Of a DNA stretch of 64,000 nt, positions 11,362 to 18,187 are shown one piece after another. Every line of letters begins with the position of its first letter. The first letter of the stretch is position 1. Made by a program: the position numbers and the translations under genes. The notes under the pieces were generated by a model, which did not search any database, was not told the DNA's origin, and saw only the letters and a list, made by a program, of their open reading frames with translations. The stretch comes from Azospirillum soli. Its GTDB lineage: Bacteria; Pseudomonadota; Alphaproteobacteria; Azospirillales; Azospirillaceae. The DNA lies in assembly GCF_017876165.1 (NCBI RefSeq), contig NZ_JAGINQ010000001.1, positions 310,001-374,000 of the forward strand, in the 5' to 3' direction.

Positions 11362-12504
11362 TTAGGGCTTGCTCGTCTGGGCGGGGGCCGCAGGAGCGGG
11401 AGCCGTGGCGGCCTTGCGCAGAACCTCGGCAAGGTTGTCGCGGACCTTGTCGGCCAGCGCCTTGTCGGTGTCGGAGGATTCGTGGAACAGCACGGTGAAC
11501 AGGCGGGCCGGCGACAGGAAGAAGGTCAGCGACACGTGCATCTTCGCGCCGTCCTTCATCGTGCAGTCCACCGCGCCGGTGCGCAGCGACACGCCCGACA
11601 CGGTCTCGACCGGGTTGAGGCTGATGGTTGAGGTGCCGTCGCACCGCTTCTTCATGGCCTCGGCAAAGCTGCCGGACAGATCGGCGAGCTTGGCGTCCTC
11701 GCCCACCACGCGCTCGCGGATGCCGCCGACCACCGGGCCGAAGCGCCAGGCGACGTCGGCCGGACGCTCTTCCTTCGGGATCTTGTCCATGGACACCGGC
11801 TCGACCTCGCGCAGGCCGGCGGCCAGAAGCAGGTCGGTCAGGCCGGGCGGCAGCGCGCCGGGCTTGGCGGTCTCCTTAGGCGCCGGCGGCTTGGTCGCCG
11901 TGGTCAGCGGCGGGACGTTGCCGGACTTCTCCACGCAAGTCTTCAGATCGGCCAGGATCTTCTTGGTCCCCTTCAGGGTGAAGGAGATGCGATCGGCGGC
12001 GGAGATGAAGGTCAGCTCGTTGCCGTTGGTCAGGGCCGAGTACAGCTCCTCGTCCTTGCCGTTCGGGACGACCAGCATGTCGGGTTGCGGGGCCACGGCG
12101 GTGCGCTCGCGGGTGAGCTTGCCGTCCACCGAGATCTTGACCGGCCACTGCTGCCCGCCCGGCAGTTCGGCGCCGGGAATGGCAACGCCCAGGTTCACCT
12201 CGCCCTTCGCGTTGCGGGCGATCATCAGGGAATGGCCGGAATCGAAGCGGCCTTCGATGACGCAGTAGGAGAACTTGCCGTCCTTGTCCTTGGCGGGGCC
12301 GCCAACCCAGCCGTCCTCCAGAGCCGCCGGGCCGGTCTTCACGGGCGCGGGCGGCGGGGGCGGCGGTTCCGACGCGGGCAGCGGGTAGTAGAGGCCGGGC
12401 GGATCGACCGGCACGAGTTCGGCCAGCTGCGCGTTCTCGGCGTGGACGGCGGTGGCGCCCAGCAGCAGGAGGGCGGAGAGCGCGGCGGCAGGCTTGCGAA
12501 TCAT
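11362..12504 (-). CDS. Secreted/periplasmic protein of unknown function
   Basis: A 380-residue exported protein. The N terminus is a signal peptide (MIRKPAAALSALLLLGATAVHA, probable cleavage after VHA at about residue 22), followed by a Pro-rich linker with a run of prolines near residue 50. The rest is soluble, with two Cys-containing segments (FSYCVIEG and DLKTCVEK) and a Pro/Ala tail. I do not recognise a named family. It follows its own 233-base upstream region and ends 58 bases before the ClC start on the same strand, so co-transcription with ClC is not excluded in either direction. Confidence 0.8.
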   Translation of the reverse strand: MIRKPAAALSALLLLGATAVHAENAQLAELVPVDPPGLYYPLPASEPPPPPPAPVKTGPAALEDGWVGGPAKDKDGKFSYCVIEGRFDSGHSLMIARNAKGEVNLGVAIPGAELPGGQQWPVKISVDGKLTRERTAVAPQPDMLVVPNGKDEELYSALTNGNELTFISAADRISFTLKGTKKILADLKTCVEKSGNVPPLTTATKPPAPKETAKPGALPPGLTDLLLAAGLREVEPVSMDKIPKEERPADVAWRFGPVVGGIRERVVGEDAKLADLSGSFAEAMKKRCDGTSTISLNPVETVSGVSLRTGAVDCTMKDGAKMHVSLTFFLSPARLFTVLFHESSDTDKALADKVRDNLAEVLRKAATAPAPAAPAQTSKP

Positions 12505-12638
12505 AAGAATTAGTCCATTCGGGCAAAGCGACGGCGGAGGCTAGCCGCAGCAACCGACCTCCGCAAGCAAAAGGGGCCAGGCTTCGGGGGTGGTTTTTGG
12601 GGCTCGAGGGAGGGGCACGGCGGTCAAGTCCCTTCAAA

Positions 12639-12676
12639 ACACGGATAAACACGGATTCTATCGGATGGACACGGAT
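12639..12676. repeat. Four 10-base units based on ACACGGAT
   Basis: ACACGGAT occurs at 12639, 12649 and 12669, and a degenerate copy (TATCGGAT) at 12659, giving four units at an exact 10-base period, about one helical turn. It lies in the gap between the end of the LivF-type gene and the start of the secreted protein gene. It could be a phased protein-binding array or a decayed minisatellite. Confidence 0.75.
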
Positions 12677-12737
12677 TTCCGGTGCTCTTGATTCGCGTCT
12701 AGCCGTGTCTTCCATGCCCCACCGGGAGGCTTCGCCC

Positions 12738-13460
12738 TTACCCGCCGAGGAAGGCTTCGCGCAAGGTTTCCTGGGGAAGGCTGTCGGCCGGGCCGTCGTG
12801 GACGATGCGGCCGAGGCGCAGCAGGACGGCGCGGCTGGTGGCGGACAGCGCGCGGGCGGCGCTCTGTTCGGCGACGAGGACGGTGGTGCCTTCGGCGGCG
12901 ATGGCGCGGACGGCGGTGAAAACCTCCCCGGCCAGCTTGGGCGACAGGCCGAGCGACGGCTCGTCGAGCAGGAGAAGGCGCGGACGGCCCATCAGCGCGC
13001 GGCCAACGGCGAGCATCTGCTGCTGACCGCCGGAGAGGCGCCACGCCTGATCGGCGGTCTTCTCGGCCAGCGCTGGGAAGAGGGTGAAGACGCGCTCCAC
13101 GTCGCGGGCGCGGTCGGCGCGGCCGAGGGGGCTGGCGACCTCCAGATTGTCGCGCACGCTCATGCCGGGGAAGACGCGCCGGCCCTCGGGAACATAGCCG
13201 AGGCCACGGCGCACGCGCCGTTCAGTGGCGAGGTTGGTGATGTCGTCGCCGTCGAGTTGGACGCGGCCCGCGCTGGCAGGAATGAGGCCGAGGATGGTCT
13301 TCAGCAGCGTGGACTTGCCGGCCCCGTTGGCGCCGAGCAGGGCGACGGCCTCTCCGGCGCGGAGCGAGAGCGAGATGCCGTGCAGGGCGGTGGCGCCGCC
13401 ATAGCTGGCGGTGAGGCCGTCGATGCTCAGGAGGGGGGCGGTCAGGAGGGGTTCGGTCAC
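12738..13460 (-). CDS. LivF-type ABC transporter ATPase (in TPP-riboswitch operon)
   Basis: A 240-residue cytoplasmic ATPase of the LivF family that should power the permeases encoded just upstream. Walker A (LLGANGAGKST), signature (RLSGGQQQML), Walker B (LLLLDEPSLGL) and the switch region (TVLVAEQ, which has Gln where a His is common, as usual for LivF) are present. The GTG start at 13460 overlaps the TGA of the LivM-LivG gene (GTGA), the tight coupling expected in such operons; the upstream frame to 13556 is noise. It is the last gene of the operon. By family alone it would be called branched-chain amino acid transport, but the TPP riboswitch at the operon front argues for a thiamine-related substrate. 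Confidence 0.9.
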   Translation of the reverse strand: MTEPLLTAPLLSIDGLTASYGGATALHGISLSLRAGEAVALLGANGAGKSTLLKTILGLIPASAGRVQLDGDDITNLATERRVRRGLGYVPEGRRVFPGMSVRDNLEVASPLGRADRARDVERVFTLFPALAEKTADQAWRLSGGQQQMLAVGRALMGRPRLLLLDEPSLGLSPKLAGEVFTAVRAIAAEGTTVLVAEQSAARALSATSRAVLLRLGRIVHDGPADSLPQETLREAFLGG

Positions 13461-15217
13461 GCGGCGCCCTCCCCCAGATAGGCGGCGACAACGGTGGGGT
13501 CGCTGCGCACGCCCTCGGGCGGGCCATCGTAGAGGATGCGGCCCTGGTCGAGGCACAGGACGTGACCGGCGAGCGGCAGCAGAAAGCCCATGTCGTGCTC
13601 AACCACCAGCAGCGCCGTGCCGGTCGCGGCGATGGCGCGGAGGTGGGTGGCGAGGTCGGCCTTCTCCGCATCGGTCAGGCCGGCGGCGGGTTCGTCCAGC
13701 AGCAGGACGGACGGCTGGCGGGCCAGCGCGCGAGCCAATTCGACACGGCGGCGCAGCGCGGCCGGAAGGTCGGCGCAGGGACGCGGGGCGAGGTCGGCGG
13801 CGTTCAGGCGGCCCAGGATGTGGAGGGCGTGGGCCTCGGCCTCGACGATGGAGCGATCGCGGTCCAGGCGGGCGGCGGCGACGGCGTCGAGCACCGTGGC
13901 GCCCGGCGGCAGGCTGACGGCCTGGAAGGTGCGGGCGATGCCGGCCCGCGCGATGCGGTCGGGACGCCAACCGGAGATGTCGGAACCCGTGATGTCTTGG
14001 CCGGACAGGAGAATGCGGCCTTGGTCGGGGCGCTCCAGGCCGGAGACGAGGTTGATGACCGTCGTCTTGCCGGACCCGTTCGGGCCGATCAGGCCGGTGA
14101 TCGAGCCTGCGTCGAGGACCAGCGACACGCCATCCACCGCGCGCACGCCGCCGAAGGATTTGCCGAGGTCGGCGATCTGGAGGACCGGGCCGGTGGCGGG
14201 TTGGGGGACCGGGGGTGCGACAGGGATGGGGAGCGGCTTCGGACGCGGCGGGAACAGGCGGTCGATGAGGCCCGTCAGGCCGTGCGGGGCCAGAACGATG
14301 GCCGCCAGGAGGGCCACGCCGTAGACCAGCAGATAGCTGCGCTCCAGGAAGCGGAACCACTCCGGCAAATGGATCAGCAGCACCGCGCCGAGGATCGCGC
14401 CGGCCACCCGGCCGCGCCCGCCGACCACCGCGATGGTCAGGATGGAGACCATGACGGGGAACTCCAGCACCTCCGGCGAGACGACGCGCTGGGTGTGCAC
14501 GGCGAGCGCTCCGGCCGCCCCGCCGTAGACGGCGCTGAGCGCGAAGGCGGTCAGGCGCAGCCGCCCGACGTCGAGGCCCAGCGTGCCGGCGGCGAGCGGG
14601 TCGTCGCGCACCAGCGTCAGGGCGCGGCCCCAGCGCCCGCGCGCCAGCGTCCACGCGATCAGGCCGCCGATGGCGACGAAGCTCCAGACGATGGCGGCGA
14701 GCGGCAGGCCGCGCGGCACGGCCCAGCCGAACAGGACGATTCCGGGGACGCCGGGCAGGCCGTTGGCGCCGCCGGTCAGGCCGGGACTGTTGACCGCCAG
14801 CAGATGCACGACTTGGGCAATGCCGAGCGTGGCGAGGGCGAAGTAGTGCGATTCCAGGCGCAGCACCGGCAGGCCGACGAGCAGCGCTACGGCGAGGGGG
14901 ACGAGGAGGGAGACCGGGAAGGTCGCGGCGAAGGTCCATCCCCACTGGCTGCCGAGAATGCCCGTGGCGTAGGCGCCGAGGCCGAAGAAGGCGCCTTGCG
15001 CGAGCGACAGGGCTCCGCCCAGGCCGAAGACGATCTGGAATCCGATGGTGGCGAGCGCGTAGACGCCGGCCACGGTCAGCACGCGCAGGCCGTAGGGCGA
15101 CGCGTAGAGGGCGGCGTAGGCGACAAGGGCGACAACGACGACAGCAACGATCCCCTCCCCTGCCGCAATGTGGGGGAGGTTCAGGGTGGGTGCTCGCTTC
15201 GACACGGTCTCACGCAC
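13457..15217 (-). CDS. LivM-LivG fusion: permease plus ABC ATPase (in TPP-riboswitch operon)
   Basis: One polypeptide of 586 residues joins a LivM-type permease (about residues 20-315, many membrane helices including GFQIVFGLGGALSLAQGAFFGLG) to a LivG-type ATPase (about residues 340-586). The ATPase has Walker A GPNGSGKTT, Walker B LLLDEPAAGL and H-loop VVEHDMG. The ABC signature is degenerate: where LSGGQ or LPYGQ is expected it reads LPAALRRRVELARAL. The start is uncertain: a GTG at 15217 overlaps the LivH-type stop by eight bases, and a second GTG lies at 15205. Either way residues just after the start (PTLNLPHIAAGEG) are translated from a palindromic repeat also found between genes. Downstream it overlaps the LivF-type gene. 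Confidence 0.88.
   Translation of the reverse strand: MRETVSKRAPTLNLPHIAAGEGIVAVVVVALVAYAALYASPYGLRVLTVAGVYALATIGFQIVFGLGGALSLAQGAFFGLGAYATGILGSQWGWTFAATFPVSLLVPLAVALLVGLPVLRLESHYFALATLGIAQVVHLLAVNSPGLTGGANGLPGVPGIVLFGWAVPRGLPLAAIVWSFVAIGGLIAWTLARGRWGRALTLVRDDPLAAGTLGLDVGRLRLTAFALSAVYGGAAGALAVHTQRVVSPEVLEFPVMVSILTIAVVGGRGRVAGAILGAVLLIHLPEWFRFLERSYLLVYGVALLAAIVLAPHGLTGLIDRLFPPRPKPLPIPVAPPVPQPATGPVLQIADLGKSFGGVRAVDGVSLVLDAGSITGLIGPNGSGKTTVINLVSGLERPDQGRILLSGQDITGSDISGWRPDRIARAGIARTFQAVSLPPGATVLDAVAAARLDRDRSIVEAEAHALHILGRLNAADLAPRPCADLPAALRRRVELARALARQPSVLLLDEPAAGLTDAEKADLATHLRAIAATGTALLVVEHDMGFLLPLAGHVLCLDQGRILYDGPPEGVRSDPTVVAAYLGEGAA
15151..15190. repeat. Dispersed palindromic C/G repeat lying inside a coding region
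   Basis: Read on the minus strand it matches the elements at 16116 and 32631: CCCACCCT, then CCTCCCCCAC, a short spacer and GGGGAGGGGA. Here it falls in frame within the first codons of the LivM-LivG gene and so would be translated. Confidence 0.72.
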
Positions 15218-16097
15218 GGCGCCGCGCCGCCTCCCCGAACAGGCCCTGCGGGCGGGCGACCAGGATGACCAGCAGCGTGGCGTAAAGGGCGCCGAGCGCA
15301 ACGGGGTAGGACAGGACGGACGAGACTCCGACCTCGAACAGGGCGATCAGCAGCGCGCCGACCACGGCACCGGGCACCGAGCCCCAGCCACCGATGGTCA
15401 CGGCGATGTAGGCCTTCAGGATCAGATCCCCGCCCGCCGTCGGCGTCACGAAATAGCGGTTGGCGAGCAGCAGCCCCGCCGCCCCGGCGTAGGCCGTGCC
15501 GAGCGCGAAGGTGACGAGGATCATCGCCGTGACGGGCACACCGCAGGCGCGGGCCATCTCCGGATCCTGGGCGGTGGCGCGCAGGCGGCGGCCGAGCTGC
15601 GTCCTGGCGAAGACCCATTGCTGGGCGGCGATCAGGATAGCGGCCACGGCGATGATGGCGAGCGACTGTTCCGCGACGGTCAGTCCGCCGACACTGACCG
15701 TGCCGCCGGAGAACAGGGGTGGTGCGGCGCGCGGCTCCGGCCCGAACAGGATGGTGGCGCCGTTCTGAAGGATGATGCCGGTGGCGATTGTGCTGATGAA
15801 AACGCCGACCGGTGGGCGGTTGCGCAGGGGAAGGTAGGCGGCCAGCGCGAGGATCAGGCCGAGCGCGGCCATGAGGAGGATGGTGAGAGGCAGCAGCGCG
15901 ATGCCGGGCAAGGGAATATGCGGCGCCAGCGCCACGGCGAGCAGCCCGCCGGCCATGACGAGGTCGCCCTGCGCGAAGTTCACGGCAGAGGTGGCGTTCA
16001 GGACGAGGACGAAACCGAGCGCGACCAGCGCGTAAGCCGCGCCGAGGGCAACGCCGTTGATGAGGAGTTGCAGGGTGATCATGGTGACTTGCCCCAC
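15210..16097 (-). CDS. LivH-type ABC transporter permease (in TPP-riboswitch operon)
   Basis: A 295-residue inner-membrane permease of the LivH family, almost entirely hydrophobic, with about eight membrane helices. Family segments include the N-terminal GAAYALVALGFVLVLNATSAVNFAQGD and the late ILKAYIAVTIGGWGSVPGA. It should form the transport channel with the LivM half of the next gene. The start could be the ATG at 16097 or one at 16082 (five codons in); neither has a strong ribosome site. Its stop overlaps the next gene by eight bases. About 140 bases of repeat-rich DNA separate it from the binding-protein gene upstream. Confidence 0.9.
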   Translation of the reverse strand: MGQVTMITLQLLINGVALGAAYALVALGFVLVLNATSAVNFAQGDLVMAGGLLAVALAPHIPLPGIALLPLTILLMAALGLILALAAYLPLRNRPPVGVFISTIATGIILQNGATILFGPEPRAAPPLFSGGTVSVGGLTVAEQSLAIIAVAAILIAAQQWVFARTQLGRRLRATAQDPEMARACGVPVTAMILVTFALGTAYAGAAGLLLANRYFVTPTAGGDLILKAYIAVTIGGWGSVPGAVVGALLIALFEVGVSSVLSYPVALGALYATLLVILVARPQGLFGEAARRRA

Positions 16098-16115
16098 GGG
16101 AAAGCCGCGCGGCGA

Positions 16116-16222
16116 GCCCCCACCCTAACCCTCCCCCACCTGACGGCGGGGGAGGGAATCAAACCTGCCCCCACGCAGTGGGGGAAGGAGGGGCCCAACC
16201 GAAGGCTGGGAGGAAGGGGGCT
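16116..16222. repeat. Composite palindromic C/G repeat between binding-protein and permease genes
   Basis: Contains at least two stem-loops: CCCTCCCCC (16129) with GGGGGAGGG (16148), then CCCCCAC with GTGGGGG around 16170-16184, followed by a weaker GGGCCC/CTGGG part. The opening CCCCCACCCTAACCCTCCC is identical to that of the copy at 32631. It lies in the gap inside the operon and could lower expression of the permease genes relative to the binding protein by stabilising or ending the transcript. Confidence 0.8.
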
Positions 16223-16239
16223 TGCGGCGACCACTCCCC

Positions 16240-17361
16240 TCACTTCACCACACCGGTCACGTTGTCGTAGCGCTTGGCGATCTTCGGGACGCGCGACGTG
16301 CCGTCGTAGCAGACGATCACCGCCGAGTGGGCCATGTTGCCCTTGCCGTCGGACCTGTAGGTCATGGCGAGGCCCCGGTGCGTGCCGGTGGACAGCGCCT
16401 TGCGGATGTCGTCGGGGGTGCGGGCGCCGGCCTTCACGGCTTCCAGCACCATGCGCATGCCGTCGTACTGGCCGAGCGCGAAGGCGTCGGGCTCCGTGTT
16501 GAAGGCACTGCGGTACGCGGCGGTGAAGTCCTCCACCTCCGGGCTGCCGCCGGAGATGGGCGAGGCGGCGGTTTCCGCGCACACGCCCTTCAGCTCGGCG
16601 GGCTCCAGCAAGGCGGCGGTGCTCGGCTGGTGCATGGCGGAGCCGGCGACGATGGGAACTTCCACGCCGTTGGCGGCGGCCTGCCGGATGAACAGGGCGG
16701 TCGGGCCGGAATGCAGGTGCAGGACCAGCACGTCGGGCTTGGCGGCCAGCGCCTTGGTCAGCACGGGAAGGAGATCCTTGGCGGCGGGGTCCACGCCTTC
16801 CTCGAAGACGAGATCGGCGCCGAGGGACTTGAACGCCTCGGTCAGGTGGGCCTTGCCGGACTGGCCATAGGCGGTGGTCTGGTAGATCAGCGCGGGGCGC
16901 TTTTTGCCAAGTTCCTCCACCACGTAGCGGGCGTGGGCCTCCTTCGTCACGGCGTCGCCGGGGAAGAAGCGGAAGACCCAGGGGTTGCCCTGCTCTGTGA
17001 TGCTGGCGGTGCCGGAGACGGTGACCAGCGGGATTTTATACTCGGCGGCCAGCGGCAGCATTGCCAGCATCTGCGTGCCGAGCATGCTGGCGGCGACGGC
17101 GGCGACGTTCCGGCCGGCCGCGCGCTCCAGCGCCGTCACGGCGGCCTCCGGCGAGGTACCGGTGTCGATCACATCGGAGGAGATGGTCACGCTGGCGGGC
17201 GCGTCCTTCAGCGCCAACACCGCGCCGTTGCGCTGGCTGGTGCCCTCCAGCGACAGGAAGCCGGTGAGCGGGACGAGGACGGGGAAGGACAAGCTCTCGG
17301 CCCGCGCCGGACCGGCCGCCGCAATCGCAAGACCAAGGAGAACGGGTAGCAACCGCCGCAT
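16240..17361 (-). CDS. Periplasmic substrate-binding protein, LivJ/LivK type (TPP-riboswitch controlled)
   Basis: A 373-residue exported binding protein of the periplasmic-binding type 1 (Leu/Ile/Val) fold. Residues 1-21 are a signal peptide (MRRLLPVLLGLAIAAAGPARA); mature features include the opening strand FPVLVPLTGFLSLEG and the AAEYKIPLVTVSG and FRFFPGDAVT segments around the ligand cleft. The start at 17361 has AGGAGG upstream and gives a proper signal peptide. It is the first gene of a four-gene ABC operon and lies 69 bases downstream of a TPP aptamer. Family membership suggests amino acids, but riboswitch control suggests thiamine, HMP, thiazole or a degradation product. The ligand cannot be read from sequence. 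Confidence 0.9.
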   Translation of the reverse strand: MRRLLPVLLGLAIAAAGPARAESLSFPVLVPLTGFLSLEGTSQRNGAVLALKDAPASVTISSDVIDTGTSPEAAVTALERAAGRNVAAVAASMLGTQMLAMLPLAAEYKIPLVTVSGTASITEQGNPWVFRFFPGDAVTKEAHARYVVEELGKKRPALIYQTTAYGQSGKAHLTEAFKSLGADLVFEEGVDPAAKDLLPVLTKALAAKPDVLVLHLHSGPTALFIRQAAANGVEVPIVAGSAMHQPSTAALLEPAELKGVCAETAASPISGGSPEVEDFTAAYRSAFNTEPDAFALGQYDGMRMVLEAVKAGARTPDDIRKALSTGTHRGLAMTYRSDGKGNMAHSAVIVCYDGTSRVPKIAKRYDNVTGVVK

Positions 17362-17430
17362 GGATGGAAACTCCTCCTGGCCGGCGGGAAGCCGTCGCGA
17401 AGTCACTGCCGTGGCGGCGCTTCGCACGGT

Positions 17431-17512
17431 CGGCTCCCTTCGCTGGCATGACCCAGATCAGGTTCGATGGGTGTGGTCTCAGCCCGCCCCGGAGAAGCGG
17501 GCACCCCAGCCG
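17431..17512 (-). promoter_or_regulatory. TPP riboswitch (THI element)
   Basis: Read on the minus strand, the conserved THI-box blocks appear in order: GGGGTGCCC, then GGGCTGAGA, then ACCC, CCTGATCTGGGTCATGCC and AGCGAAGGGA. A closing P1 helix is formed by CGGCT at the 5' end and AGCCG at the 3' end, and P3 by GCCCGC with GCGGGC. Thiamine pyrophosphate binding normally turns expression off. The start codon of the binding-protein gene is 69 bases downstream, with AGGAGG near 17373. I do not see a clean terminator in between, so translational control is more likely. The match is close to canonical at nearly every conserved base. Confidence 0.95.
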
Positions 17513-17522
17513 TGATGACCGC

Positions 17523-17551
17523 ACAGTGGAACCCGGCGGCGGCGCTGTCAA
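17523..17551 (-). promoter_or_regulatory. Probable promoter of the TPP-riboswitch operon
   Basis: On the minus strand a perfect -35 TTGACA (17551-17546) is followed after 17 bases by CACTGT (17528-17523), a weak -10. Transcription would begin around 17516, only a few bases before the P1 helix of the riboswitch, which is where a riboswitch promoter should start. Confidence 0.6.
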
Positions 17552-17676
17552 GAAAGGGCGTTGCGTCCGGGAATCACAAAATTGCAATCGAAACGCCACG
17601 AAACCGCAGAGCGACTGTGGTCATGTCCGGCGGCCGATCCGCGGCGCTCCGCCGCATAAGGGAAAGCCGCTCGACC

Positions 17677-18048
17677 ATGTGGACTTCGACACGATGCACC
17701 TCGGGACATGGGCCGGAGGACGAGGCACGGTGCGTGCGCGTCCGGCTGGCCGGGCGCATCGACTACACCGCGCTAGCCGCGATGAGGCCGCTGCTCCGCC
17801 ATGTGGAGGAGAGCGCGAGCTTGTGCGTCCGCTTCGATCTGTCGGCGGTGGAGTTCATGGACTCCTGCGGCATCGGGCTTCTGCTGGCGATGCGCAACAC
17901 GGTGCGGGAAAAGGGCGGCAGCATCGGGTTTGAGAACCTCACGCCGCGCGTCCGGCGGATTCTGGAGCGCAGCGGGGTCGCCGCCCTCGCCGCGCCGGAG
18001 CAGTCCTGGTCGGCGCCTTCCTGGCCGGGGCAGCCCTGCGCGGCGTGA
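17677..18048 (+). CDS. STAS-domain protein (anti-sigma factor antagonist-like)
   Basis: A 123-residue soluble protein with a STAS domain: VRLAGRIDYTALAAM opens the fold, FDLSAVEFMDSCGIGLLL contains the usual phosphorylatable Ser in the D-S-x-G-I motif, and VRRILERSGV closes it. Such proteins bind partner anti-sigma factors or switch kinases when unphosphorylated. No kinase or sigma factor is adjacent, so the partner is unknown. The ATG at 17677 was chosen because upstream in-frame translation is noise running toward the riboswitch; it has GGGAAAG some 12 bases before it. The chemoreceptor gene begins 139 bases downstream on the same strand. Confidence 0.72.
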   Translation: MWTSTRCTSGHGPEDEARCVRVRLAGRIDYTALAAMRPLLRHVEESASLCVRFDLSAVEFMDSCGIGLLLAMRNTVREKGGSIGFENLTPRVRRILERSGVAALAAPEQSWSAPSWPGQPCAA

Positions 18049-18187
18049 CGGAGGTGCTCTGCGGCAATTGGTCGCCCGGTATGCGCGAGCAATATTCTGC
18101 CAATCTCTACGGACAAATGAACCGTTCCTTCGGTTTGAGAGTTTTTAGCGAACCGAGGGCAGACTTCATCGCCGAAGAGGACGCCTG

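Noticed and set aside
12639-12676. CRISPR array
   Set aside because: Units are only eight bases with two-base spacers, far from CRISPR geometry, and no cas gene is present.
13562-15268. 568-codon plus-strand frame opposite the LivM-LivG gene
   Set aside because: Gln/Arg/Gly/Asp-rich noise with no recognisable motif; the opposite strand encodes a clear permease-ATPase.
12738-17361. Plain annotation as a leucine/isoleucine/valine transporter
   Set aside because: The family match is real, but the TPP riboswitch at the operon front makes that substrate unlikely, so liv gene names were not given.
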